Assembly: GCA_903824665.1 (NCBI GenBank)
Contig: CAIJXT010000025.1
Location: forward strand, 186,001-250,000
Length of the DNA stretch: 64,000 nucleotides
Direction of reading: 5' to 3'
Origin: an uncultured Bacteroidota bacterium
Lineage (GTDB): Bacteria; Bacteroidota; Bacteroidia; Chitinophagales; Chitinophagaceae
Positions 56,067-63,871 of the stretch are shown piece by piece (positions within the stretch are counted from its first letter, which is position 1; the number at the start of each line of letters is the position of its first letter). The position numbers were made by a program, and so were the translations under genes. The notes beneath the pieces are model-generated. The model saw only the letters and a list, made by a program, of their open reading frames with translations, was not told the origin of the DNA and did not search any database.

Positions 56067-56369
56067 ATGATCCTATACAACGTAACCATAAAAGTAGAGT
56101 GCGAAATAGCCGATGAATGGACTGTCTGGATGAAAAATGAACACATACCAGACCTTATGAATACCGGACTATTCACAGGCTACAGACTTAGCCGCCTGCT
56201 GGAGCAGGATGAGGTAGAAGGTATAACCTATTCTGCCCAATATGAACTTCTTGACCTCACAAATTACAACACCTACATAGACACATATGCGCAGACAATG
56301 CGCGAAAAAGCGTTCGCGCGGTTTGGCGGCAGGTTTGTCGCTTTCAGATCTGTTATGGAAACAGTCTGA
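56067..56369 (+). CDS. DUF4286 protein
   Basis: 100 residues from MILYNVTIKVECEIADEWTV. The W-x-x-W-M-K-N-E-H-I-P-D motif (WTVWMKNEHIPDLM), a second strand with SRLLEQDE and the closing REKAFARFGGRFVAFRSVME are the DUF4286 pattern, a small ferredoxin-like (dimeric alpha/beta-barrel) protein known mostly from Bacteroidota. The function is unknown. The start is set by the promoter at 56019-56049. Confidence 0.9.
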   Translation: MILYNVTIKVECEIADEWTVWMKNEHIPDLMNTGLFTGYRLSRLLEQDEVEGITYSAQYELLDLTNYNTYIDTYAQTMREKAFARFGGRFVAFRSVMETV

Positions 56370-56554
56370 CAACTGCCGGCATGCACATTCGCCATGTCGT
56401 CATAGCAATTTTCTTGCCAATGTGACGAAACCCGCTACCGGTAAGGCATACAGACCACACCGATTTTACGACATTAATGCAATAAATTGTTAACAATATG
56501 TGGGAAACCTGCAACAGGCAAGGGTTTGCAGCCAAAAAAATATTAACTTTTGTG

Positions 56555-56585
56555 TTTGGAAGTGTAACAAACGTCTGTATATTTG
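56555..56585 (+). promoter_or_regulatory. Consensus promoter of the HU gene
   Basis: TTTG (56555-56558), a 19-base spacer and TATATTTG (56578-56585): both elements match the Bacteroidota consensus exactly. The leader is about 40 bases. It is the best promoter in the window, as expected for an abundant DNA-binding protein. Confidence 0.75.
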
Positions 56586-56631
56586 TTCTATCCTCAAAAA
56601 TTATCATTTCACAACAAAAAAACAAACAGTT

Positions 56632-56913
56632 ATGAACAAGGCTGAATTGATTGACAAAATTTCAAAAGATGCGGGCCTCACCAAGGTGCAGGCTAATGAT
56701 GCTCTTGACTCTTTTACCAGTACTGTAGTAACTACACTGAAAAAAGGAGACCGTGTTACATTGGTTGGCTTTGGTACATTCTCTGTGTCTGAGCGCTCTG
56801 CCCGTAACGGCCGCAACCCACAGACCGGTGCTGTGATCAAAATCAAAGCACGCAAAGTACCTAAGTTCAAAGCAGGTAAAGAGTTTGCTACAAGGATCAG
56901 CAGCAAAAAGTAA
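56632..56913 (+). CDS. hup: HU-family histone-like DNA-binding protein
   Basis: 93 residues. The HU/IHF fold is obvious: MNKAELIDKISKDAGLTKVQA (N-terminal helices), GFGTFSVSERSARNGRNPQT (the signature with the DNA-intercalating arm) and the basic KIKARKVPKFKAGKEF C-terminal strand and helix. It bends and packages DNA as a homodimer. The open frame extends back to 56500, but the promoter overlies that part. A strong terminator follows. Confidence 0.97.
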   Translation: MNKAELIDKISKDAGLTKVQANDALDSFTSTVVTTLKKGDRVTLVGFGTFSVSERSARNGRNPQTGAVIKIKARKVPKFKAGKEFATRISSKK

Positions 56914-56931
56914 TTCGTTACAATTTTCATT

Positions 56932-56970
56932 AAAAAGAAAGGCACCCATATCGAGTGCCTTCTTTTTTTA
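56932..56970. terminator. Bidirectional terminator between HU and leucine dehydrogenase genes
   Basis: AAAGAAAGGCAC and GTGCCTTCTTTTTTT form a stem (core GGCAC 56941-56945 with GTGCC 56955-56959, one bulged A) with T runs on both strands, between converging genes. Confidence 0.85.
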
Positions 56971-57022
56971 TGTCTTGTTTTGATGTTTTCGGTTATCGCT
57001 GTTTTAAACAGCCTCTGGATCA

Positions 57023-58096
57023 TTATATACCCACGCGCAATGCTGCAATGCGTGCTATGCGCTCCTCAGCCATACGCATAGCTGCAAGCTGAGTGTGAAT
57101 ACCCTCTTTCTCAGCAATATCAAATATCGTAAGCGTACGGTCGTAGATCCTCGCAACTGTAGTCATTGCGCGCTCTTTATTATACCCGTCAATTTCGATA
57201 CTGATATTAATGATACCTCCGGCGTTGATCAGGAAGTCAGGCACATATATAATACCCTTTTCTACCAGCATCGGTCCGTGTACATTCTCATCAGCCAGCT
57301 GATTGTTTGCACCGCCGGCAATAACAGGGCACTTCATTTTATTGATGCTCTCGGTATTGACAGTAGCACCCAGCGCACAGGGCGCATAAATGTCCATTTC
57401 CATATCAAAAATGGTTGCACCATCCACTATCTTAATTTTAGGATATTTTGCTGCTACTTCCTTCAGCTTGTTTTCATTGATGTCGCAGGTATAGACCACT
57501 GCATCTTCCTCTACCAGATGCCCCATCAGGTACTGACCCACATTGCCTGCACCCTGCACAAGTATACGCTTGCCGGTAAGCACATCGGTTCCGAAAGCTT
57601 TCTTTGCAGCAGCCTTCATGCCCATATACACACCGTAAGCCGTAACCGGCGACGGATCGCCGCTGCCGCCCATGTATTCTGGTTTGCCGGTCACAAACTT
57701 GGTCTCCATCCCTATGTACTCCATATCACCCTTCGATGTATTCACATCTTCAGCAGTGATATACTTCCCGTTCAGGCTGTTTACAAATTTGCCATATCTG
57801 CGCCAGTAGGCTTCAGATTTCAGCTTGCCGGCATCGCCTATCAGCACCGCCTTACCACCACCAAGATTCAAACCACTGATTGCCGACTTATACGTCATAC
57901 CCCTGCTCAGGCGCAGTGCATCTATTATTGCGTCTTCGTGCGACGCATAGTTCCAGAGACGGGTACCACCCAACGACGGTCCCAGTGTAGTATTATGAAT
58001 GGCGATGATCGCGTTAAGCCCTGTATTGGGATCCTGGCAAAAAACCACCTGTTCGTGGCCCATTTGCTGCATTTGATCTAGTATGGATTGCTGCAT
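57023..58096 (-). CDS. ldh: Leucine dehydrogenase (Glu/Leu/Phe/Val dehydrogenase family)
   Basis: 357 residues from MQQSILDQMQQMGHEQVVFC. The substrate pocket has TLGPSLGGTRLWNY and the K70 ... GLNLGGGK82 lysine pair; the NAD-binding Rossmann loop is GKRILVQGAGNVGQYLMGH. Leucine dehydrogenase oxidatively deaminates branched-chain amino acids to 2-oxo acids with NAD, feeding degradation or branched-chain fatty-acid synthesis, important in Bacteroidota with iso-fatty acids. The length fits LeuDH (about 364) better than glutamate dehydrogenase (about 450). The in-frame ATG at 58117 lies inside the promoter and is not used. Confidence 0.93.
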   Translation of the reverse strand: MQQSILDQMQQMGHEQVVFCQDPNTGLNAIIAIHNTTLGPSLGGTRLWNYASHEDAIIDALRLSRGMTYKSAISGLNLGGGKAVLIGDAGKLKSEAYWRRYGKFVNSLNGKYITAEDVNTSKGDMEYIGMETKFVTGKPEYMGGSGDPSPVTAYGVYMGMKAAAKKAFGTDVLTGKRILVQGAGNVGQYLMGHLVEEDAVVYTCDINENKLKEVAAKYPKIKIVDGATIFDMEMDIYAPCALGATVNTESINKMKCPVIAGGANNQLADENVHGPMLVEKGIIYVPDFLINAGGIINISIEIDGYNKERAMTTVARIYDRTLTIFDIAEKEGIHTQLAAMRMAEERIARIAALRVGI

Positions 58097-58114
58097 ATTG
58101 CTGAAATAAGGGTG

Positions 58115-58146
58115 CAAACCTAAGAAATTTGTTTGTGTATGTCAAA
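58115..58146 (-). promoter_or_regulatory. Consensus promoter of leucine dehydrogenase
   Basis: On the minus strand TTTG (58146-58143), a 20-base spacer, then TAGGTTTG (58122-58115). Both elements match the consensus; it overlaps the upstream ATG and so decides the start at 58096, with a leader of ~12-15 bases. Confidence 0.7.
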
Positions 58147-58218
58147 CCATTTGGCCTCTTACCTTCAAGTTGTATTTATCTCATACCCGGGCGCATGTAG
58201 TATTATCGTGCCGGGCTA

Positions 58219-58605
58219 TCATTCCAGCACCAATTCCCTGAACAACTGTTCCAGCTTTTCTTCCGGACTAATGCAAAACCCCGGATGCACCTTTGATGCC
58301 TGGACAACAGTGCTGCGGGTAGCCGTCAGCCACCTGAAACGCTCAGCAGCCGGAAGCCTGCTTATTGGCCCGCCATCAGGGTTGGCTGCACATATCCGTT
58401 CGAAGGCCTCAAGGTATCTTGCTATTTCCGCTACATCCGTTTTGCACGAAAAAGCGGTTATTCTACCCGCATTCAGCACATACCTTGCCTGCAAAAACTT
58501 GCGGGAAGCACAATACAATACCACACCCACATTGAGAAACTCCTCACGCTCCACCCTCGGCACAATGCGAATCACCGCATACTCATATAATAGCTGATCT
58601 TGCAT
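58219..58605 (-). CDS. DUF3037 protein, partner of the HipA-like kinase
   Basis: 128 residues. The start EYAVIRIVPRVEREEFLNVGVVLYC is the DUF3037 hallmark: a strand, then R-x-E-x-x-N-x-G-V-x-L. The C-terminal half is helical (EARYLEAFERIC; PEEKLEQLFRELV). The function is unknown. Its start lies 23 bases inside the end of the HipA-like kinase gene, on the same strand and in another frame, so the two are almost certainly translated together. This pairing recurs in other bacteria as I know it, which suggests that both act in one system. Confidence 0.85.
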   Translation of the reverse strand: MQDQLLYEYAVIRIVPRVEREEFLNVGVVLYCASRKFLQARYVLNAGRITAFSCKTDVAEIARYLEAFERICAANPDGGPISRLPAAERFRWLTATRSTVVQASKVHPGFCISPEEKLEQLFRELVLE

Positions 58606-59386
58606 CCTGAGCGGCTTTTACGAAGGTTGACGAATTATTGACTCTTGCAGTGAGAAATTGTGTATAGGCGTCGCGGTGCTGTTGATGGTTTTCGAAAAAC
58701 GGCTCCTCACCCAGCCAGTCATCGGGTATCAGCGACACAATCCCAGCTATCACTTCTGGTGTGAGTATATTCCTGAATGCAAGGTCTGCAGCATCCAGGT
58801 CTGACGCCAGCGGTAGCAGTACATGGTCTTTAATATTTACAAATGGCAGCAGCGCCTTGCCTGCTGCCTGCTCCCACGAATGGTGAAAGTATAGCGCAGC
58901 TCCGTGATCTATGAGCCACAGTTCTTTATGCCACAACAGCATATTTGTATTCCGGCAGGTACGGTCCACATTCAGCAACAAACTGTCCAGCCATACGATA
59001 CCAGAGGCCAGTTTTGCATCAGGAAAAGTCACAGTTGGATCAAAAGTTATGGAGCCCGACAAATAATGAAGCGCCAGATTCAGCCCGGTACTTGCTTTCA
59101 ACAGATCCTGTATTTCTTCGTCCGGCTCAGTTCTGCCAAATGCAGGATCCAGTGTGGCAAACACGATTTCAGGCACCTTAAAACCCAGCACACGTGCTAT
59201 CTCTCCTCCCACCAGCTCTGCAATCAACGCTCGCGTGCCTTGTCCGGCACCTCTGAACTTCAGTACATACATGAACATATCGTCGGCCTCTGCAATTGCC
59301 GGCATAGACCCACCCTCTCGCAATGGTGTTATGTACCGCGTTACTTGCACAGTCCTGATCTCCGGGGGTGTTATTATCTGCTTCAT
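58583..59386 (-). CDS. HipA-like kinase (HipA_2 family)
   Basis: 267 residues from MKQIITPPEIRTVQVTRYIT. The kinase elements of the HipA/PI4K-like fold are visible: the ATP-binding Lys43 in YVLKFRGAGQGTR, the catalytic loop D141-x4-N146 (VDRTCRNTNMLLW) and the metal-binding D160 in LIDHGAAL. It is much shorter than HipA (440) and lacks the N-terminal subdomain, so it belongs to the small HipA_2 group. HipA phosphorylates glutamyl-tRNA synthetase and causes persistence; the target of this group is not known. No HipB-like repressor is next to it; instead the next gene is DUF3037. It may be a toxin or a signalling kinase. Confidence 0.85.
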   Translation of the reverse strand: MKQIITPPEIRTVQVTRYITPLREGGSMPAIAEADDMFMYVLKFRGAGQGTRALIAELVGGEIARVLGFKVPEIVFATLDPAFGRTEPDEEIQDLLKASTGLNLALHYLSGSITFDPTVTFPDAKLASGIVWLDSLLLNVDRTCRNTNMLLWHKELWLIDHGAALYFHHSWEQAAGKALLPFVNIKDHVLLPLASDLDAADLAFRNILTPEVIAGIVSLIPDDWLGEEPFFENHQQHRDAYTQFLTARVNNSSTFVKAAQDARSAII

Positions 59387-59530
59387 GTTCGGCACACAAA
59401 TTAAGTTAAAAAATGCCGACCGCTGCGATCCACGATCCCGCACAAGCAATAAAGTTATTTCAATTACGTTTTACCCCAACCTGTTGACACTTTTCCATAT
59501 CACATGCATCACAAATTATCTATGTATTAT

Positions 59531-60319
59531 ATGCTGCGAAAAATCAGCCGGAAATTACCTGCTTTGTTGTCCGAAGTCATGTATTTATACCCCTCCGCTG
59601 CATTGGGCAGAGAATGGGAAATCCATACTGCCATAGGTACAAACCGAACCAAATTGCTACCGTATGCAGGCGCCACACCAGCGTCAGACACAAAACGATA
59701 CAGCTTTAGCAACCCACACAGCTACCTTGGCGGCGACCTCTGTTTCAAGGTGAGTGAACGCAGCCGGTTCCATATCGGCTATCAGATAGCATTGATCGAA
59801 ACAGGAATGCGTTTTACTCCAGACGGCAAAAACAGTGCAGCAGCCGAGACGTATGATGCAAGTCTGCTTCATTGCATTTTCGGTGGCTACTCTTTTCGCA
59901 AGACGGCCCTGAGAGAGCGGATACAAGTTGGCGGCTTTGCAAAAATTGGTGTAGCAAGAGGCAACATGATTGGCACAGTTGAGAGATTCCATGAAAACGG
60001 GCAAGTGGGTATCACTGGCCAGATAGAAACGACCAAAATAACAGGCGAAGAAGTCATGCCCGACTATTGGACGCCAGTTTCGTCGTTAGGGCTCTTCATT
60101 GGTCCCGTTTCAGCCCGCCATGCTATCTCCAACAGGCTTTTGCTTACTGTTGCCGGTACTCTGGCATGGAAAAACCCATATATCAGTCCGTCCAAAACAG
60201 AGTATAGGATGGTAACTCCGGACGGATTTGAAGAAGGGGTCGTAGCCTACCATGGCCTACCATTACAAATTCAAATCGGGATAGTGTACACATTGTTTAA
60301 ATTCGGACAACCCTACTAA
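59531..60319 (+). CDS. Exported beta-rich protein, probable outer-membrane barrel, unknown
   Basis: 262 residues from an ATG at 59531 (frames open to 59504). The start MLRKISRKLPALLSEVMYLY resembles a weak signal peptide ending SAALG. The rest is strand-rich with Gly/Tyr/Arg (HSYLGGDLCFKVSERSRFHI; GLPLQIQIGIVYTLF at the end), as in 8- to 12-strand outer-membrane barrels. No family is recognised. The signal peptide is imperfect, with charged residues in its core, so a changed start or slight decay is possible. It lies upstream of lptE but with its own spacing. Confidence 0.6.
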   Translation: MLRKISRKLPALLSEVMYLYPSAALGREWEIHTAIGTNRTKLLPYAGATPASDTKRYSFSNPHSYLGGDLCFKVSERSRFHIGYQIALIETGMRFTPDGKNSAAAETYDASLLHCIFGGYSFRKTALRERIQVGGFAKIGVARGNMIGTVERFHENGQVGITGQIETTKITGEEVMPDYWTPVSSLGLFIGPVSARHAISNRLLLTVAGTLAWKNPYISPSKTEYRMVTPDGFEEGVVAYHGLPLQIQIGIVYTLFKFGQPY

Positions 60320-60365
60320 CATATTAACACAATCTATCACAAAACTTTACTACTGGTTAATTCAC

Positions 60366-60373
60366 TATTTTTG
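60366..60373 (+). promoter_or_regulatory. -7 box before lptE
   Basis: TATTTTTG, a perfect box, 9 bases before the ATG at 60383. A TTG at 60371 overlapping the box is in frame but not the start. Confidence 0.5.
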
Positions 60374-60382
60374 CGACATCTG

Positions 60383-60892
60383 ATGAAGGTAAGAATTCTG
60401 ACCACATTGTTTCTGCTTACTGTTATGCTTTTGGGTATGGCAGGGTGTCGTGTATATAGTTTTTCAGGGGCCACCATCGAGGGCAAGAACATCAATATCC
60501 ATCAATTAGAAAACAAAGCCAGAAATATCGTCCCAAGCCTCAGTGCCACCCTCACCGATAAAATAAGAAGAAGAATTCTTTCGCAGACCGGGCTTTCCCC
60601 TGTTACCAGCGACGAAGCCGACTACGACATTTCAGGCCATATCACCACTTACGAGGTCACTGTTACCGGCGCACAGGGCGTACAGGTGGCTACTAAAAAC
60701 AGGCTTACCATTGCAGTACAGGTCAACTTTAAGAACCGCCTCAATGAAAAAGCAGATTTTTCGCAGACTTTTACCCGCTTTTCAGACTTCAATGCCTCAC
60801 AAATGTTGCAAAGTGTCGAAGCAGCTTTGATAGAAGATATAGGAAATCAGCTTGCCGACGATATATTTAATAAAGCTTTCGTAAATTGGTAG
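60383..60892 (+). CDS. lptE: LPS-assembly lipoprotein LptE
   Basis: 169 residues. The leader MKVRILTTLFLLTVMLLGMAGC gives a lipid-modified Cys22. The mature part matches the small Bacteroidota LptE: YSFSGATIEGKNINI, a loop-strand region (YDISGHITTYEVT) and the acidic helix near the C-terminus (EAALIEDIGNQLADDIFNKA). LptE plugs the LptD barrel and helps place LPS in the outer leaflet. The start is chosen because a -7 box lies between it and the TTG at 60371. Next come a TPR protein gene and secG, 12 bases apart or overlapping, forming an operon. Confidence 0.9.
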   Translation: MKVRILTTLFLLTVMLLGMAGCRVYSFSGATIEGKNINIHQLENKARNIVPSLSATLTDKIRRRILSQTGLSPVTSDEADYDISGHITTYEVTVTGAQGVQVATKNRLTIAVQVNFKNRLNEKADFSQTFTRFSDFNASQMLQSVEAALIEDIGNQLADDIFNKAFVNW

Positions 60893-60904
60893 CCTGTTAG
60901 CGAA

Positions 60905-62152
60905 ATGACAAAGCAAGCATCCATAGCATATATTTCCGGATTAATGGAAAACCCGGCCACACTCAGCAGTGGCGATCAGGGTAGTATTGGAAACTTCCGG
61001 CAATCATTCCCCTACTTTGTGCCTGCTCGCTACCTCGAAGCATTGCAGAAACACAGAGAACAGCCTTTTTCACCCGCTGCCATGTCCGCTGTCATGCCTT
61101 ACATGGGCAACTGGATGATGTTTTGCGACTTTATGGAAGCAGGCACCGGCAAACTGAAACTGGCTGATGTAGTTGCCAAAAGTGGTAGTACTGCAGATGT
61201 TTCTCCAGCCACACCACCAACCCCTGCAGTAACGGTTGTACCCGATGCTGAAAAAATGGAACCCAACGTCATTGAAACGACTATCGATCCTGCCGTTGCG
61301 GTCGCGGCAAACACCCCTCCCGTAGCACCGGTACTAATAGATAAGGATATTGCGCCTGACTCCATTACCGAAGTGGAGGCAACCGCAATCGATGAATTTG
61401 TTGCAGAATCACAGCCAACAAATACCAGCCCGATACCAGAAGAATCGATTCTGACAGAAATCGCTGCCGAACAATCGCCAGAAATGGATATTGCCATAAA
61501 AACCGAAGAACTGGAAAACAAGGCAAAAAATTTTTGGATACAAGGCGACGAGGACGACACTCAGTCAGAACAAGTAGAAGAAAGCAGCTTAGCAGTAGAA
61601 ACTGAAACAACCGAAACGCTTGCGGACATAGTTCCTGACACAGAACAGATCGAGCCCCGTCACGAAAAACCATTAATTTTCCCGGTTTATACCGACGACT
61701 ACTTCCTGCAACAAGGCGAAAAGATACCTAACGAACTGCCGCAGGAAATCGAAAGTCTGAAACACGAAGAAACTGCAGAAGACGCGGCAAAGTCGCTCAT
61801 GGTCATGATGAGTTTCTCAGAATGGCTGCTGCATTTTAAGAGCTCTACCGAAAAACAAAAAGAAGAGAACAAAGACCAGCGCGCGCTCAAAACCATGTGG
61901 CAAAAAGAAAAGCTGGCTGCCGCAATCGAAGAAGAAAACGAAGAAATACCGGAAAGTGTTTTTGAAATGGCCGTCAACTCGATAGCCAAGGAAGATGGAC
62001 TTGCAAGCGAGTCGCTCGCTGAAATTTACATCAAACAGGGCAAGTACGACAAAGCAATGGATATGTACCGTAAATTAAGTTTGCGAAATCCTCAAAAAAA
62101 TGCGTACTTTGCCCGCAAAATAGAAGAAATCTTAAAGGAGAAACAATCATGA
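60905..62152 (+). CDS. TPR-ended acidic protein between lptE and secG
   Basis: 415 residues. The N-terminal ~80 residues (KQASIAYISGLMENPATLSS ... MPYMGNWMMFCDFME) are compact and look like a small helical domain. A long acidic, Pro/Thr/Glu-rich, probably disordered linker (~95-270) follows. The last ~40 residues are one TPR-like helix pair (ASESLAEIYIKQGKYDKAMD). There is no signal peptide, so it stays in the cytoplasm. It is cotranscribed with lptE and secG, which suggests an envelope or secretion role. Unknown function; the order lptE-TPR-secG is familiar from Chitinophagaceae. Confidence 0.78.
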   Translation: MTKQASIAYISGLMENPATLSSGDQGSIGNFRQSFPYFVPARYLEALQKHREQPFSPAAMSAVMPYMGNWMMFCDFMEAGTGKLKLADVVAKSGSTADVSPATPPTPAVTVVPDAEKMEPNVIETTIDPAVAVAANTPPVAPVLIDKDIAPDSITEVEATAIDEFVAESQPTNTSPIPEESILTEIAAEQSPEMDIAIKTEELENKAKNFWIQGDEDDTQSEQVEESSLAVETETTETLADIVPDTEQIEPRHEKPLIFPVYTDDYFLQQGEKIPNELPQEIESLKHEETAEDAAKSLMVMMSFSEWLLHFKSSTEKQKEENKDQRALKTMWQKEKLAAAIEEENEEIPESVFEMAVNSIAKEDGLASESLAEIYIKQGKYDKAMDMYRKLSLRNPQKNAYFARKIEEILKEKQS

Positions 62153-62445
62153 TATCCCTGATTACAATACTTATATTGCTCGCTTGTGTAGTTCTGGCAT
62201 TCTTTATTCTCATCCAAAACCCTAAGGGTGGTGGCTTGCAGGGGTCTTTTGGCTCTATGAGTTCGCAGGTTATGGGCGTTAAGCAATCTACAGATGTAAT
62301 GGAGAAAGGAACCTGGACACTTATAGGCGTAATAGGCGGCCTTTGCGTCATATCTGTAATGTTCTTCCAGAAACCAGAAGGTGCAGTAAAGGGTAAAAAT
62401 ACCCCATCAAAAAGCGCACCTGCCAAGAACGGCACGCAGAAATAG
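62149..62445 (+). CDS. secG: Preprotein translocase subunit SecG
   Basis: 98 residues. Two membrane helices (about 2-22 and 50-70) with the loop GGGLQGSFGSMSSQVMGVKQ between, the SecG signature (G-G-G-L ... F-G). A basic tail (KGKNTPSKSAPAKNG) lies in the cytoplasm. SecG joins SecYE and stimulates protein export. Its start overlaps the stop of the TPR gene by 4 bases (ATGA), so translation is coupled. A strong terminator follows. Confidence 0.95.
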   Translation: MISLITILILLACVVLAFFILIQNPKGGGLQGSFGSMSSQVMGVKQSTDVMEKGTWTLIGVIGGLCVISVMFFQKPEGAVKGKNTPSKSAPAKNGTQK

Positions 62446-62471
62446 TTTTCAGTCAACCATCAAAGTTTTTG

Positions 62472-62512
62472 CCGTGCCATAGCTTCTATGGCACGGTATT
62501 GTTGTTTTTTAC
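62472..62512 (+). terminator. Terminator of the lptE-secG operon
   Basis: CCGTGCCATAG (62472-62482) pairs perfectly with CTATGGCACGG (62486-62496), loop CTT, then TATTGTTGTTTTTT. Confidence 0.9.
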
Positions 62513-62660
62513 ACCCCGCATTGGTTTCGCGTTTATTTGCAGATTCATCCGGTGAGGGTACAGCCCAATCTACACAAACCTAATTATCGGTTGTTGATAC
62601 CCATATTTTAACCCACCGTTTGGGGCAATTGCAGTATTTTTAACGTACTAACTGTAGTTT

Positions 62661-63794
62661 ATGAATACCCGCGCCTGGTTTTTAGCTTTTGTATTTGTCT
62701 GCAGCTATTCTGCCTCTTCAGCCCAGTCCATGTTCGACTCCCTGTACCGTATTGCTGAGGCTGGCAATGCCGACGCGCAAATCGATATAGGCGATATCTA
62801 CCACAATGGCATTGGTACCCCTATCAACGATACCATAGCGCTCAAATGGTATCGCAGAGCTGCACAGTCTGGCAGCGCAGCTGGCCAGTGCAATCTTGGT
62901 TACATGTACGAAAACGGACTTGGTGGCCTGGATATAGACAACAGAGAAGCCCTGAAATGGTATCGTAAAAGCGCAGCACAGGGGTTCGCAAGGTGCCAGG
63001 GAAACCTCGGGTACATGTATGAAAATGGCAAAGGGGTCAATGTAGATTATGAAGAAGCACTCAAATGGTACCGCCTGTCTGCCGATGGTAAGTACAGCTA
63101 CGGATATCTGAATGTTGGTAGAATGTATGAAAAAGGCCTTGCTGTTCCCCGCAGCGATTCGGCCGCATTAATATGGTACCGGCTGGCCGCCGAAAGTGAG
63201 AACGCAGTAGCGCAAGGCATGCTGGGCTGGATGCTGGAACATGGGTATGGTTGCCGGGCTGATACAGCCGAAGCAGTAAAATGGTATAAAAGGGCCGCTC
63301 ACAATGGAGATGCAACAGGGCAGAACAACCTCGGCAGAATGTACTACTTCGGAATTGGTGGGCTCAACCAGGATTACAGCAAAGCGGCAGATCTGTTTCA
63401 TAAAGCGGCAAAATCCGGAAATGTACTCGCTCAGTATATTCTGGCCCAGATGCATGAAACTGGCATCGGAGAGGTAATAAAACAAGACTATAGCGAAGCT
63501 GCTGAACACTACCTCGCTGCTGCACGGCAAGGGCACAAAGGCGCACAATTCAGAATAGGACGGATGTACTATTACGGATATGGTGTGGCAAAGAACCCCG
63601 GTGAAGCCGTTTATTGGTATACTCAGGCCGAAGCCCAGGGAGACATAAACGCTGCAGCCAACCTCGGGGTGATGCTCTACGAAGGACAAGATGTAAAACA
63701 AGACAAAGAAAAAGGTCAGCAGCTTTTACGCAAAGCGGCCTCTGCAGGTATGAAAGAAGCAAAAGCTTACATGGATGCCAAAGGCATTAATTGA
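62661..63794 (+). CDS. Exported Sel1-repeat (SLR) protein
   Basis: 377 residues. A signal peptide (cut after SSAQ, residue 22) is followed by about nine Sel1-like repeats of 36-38 residues, each with the pattern A-x-x-x-L-G-x-M-Y-E-x-G-x-G ... A-L-K-W-Y-R-x-A-A (e.g. GQCNLGYMYENGLGG; EEALKWYRLSADGKYS). These helical repeats act as scaffolds that bind other proteins; the periplasmic or surface location is set by the signal peptide. A TATTTTTA -7-like box (62635-62642) lies ahead. It has no partner genes. The binding target is unknown. Confidence 0.88.
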   Translation: MNTRAWFLAFVFVCSYSASSAQSMFDSLYRIAEAGNADAQIDIGDIYHNGIGTPINDTIALKWYRRAAQSGSAAGQCNLGYMYENGLGGLDIDNREALKWYRKSAAQGFARCQGNLGYMYENGKGVNVDYEEALKWYRLSADGKYSYGYLNVGRMYEKGLAVPRSDSAALIWYRLAAESENAVAQGMLGWMLEHGYGCRADTAEAVKWYKRAAHNGDATGQNNLGRMYYFGIGGLNQDYSKAADLFHKAAKSGNVLAQYILAQMHETGIGEVIKQDYSEAAEHYLAAARQGHKGAQFRIGRMYYYGYGVAKNPGEAVYWYTQAEAQGDINAAANLGVMLYEGQDVKQDKEKGQQLLRKAASAGMKEAKAYMDAKGIN

Positions 63795-63871
63795 GGCAAA
63801 CAAACTAAAGACAGCACCCCACCCACAGCCCTATCTGATATCTTTTTTTCCATCTATTCAATATACAGGCC

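Noticed and set aside
57095-58081. 328-codon plus-strand ORF opposite leucine dehydrogenase
   Set aside because: Shadow of a well-supported enzyme gene; His/Tyr/Cys-rich and without motifs.
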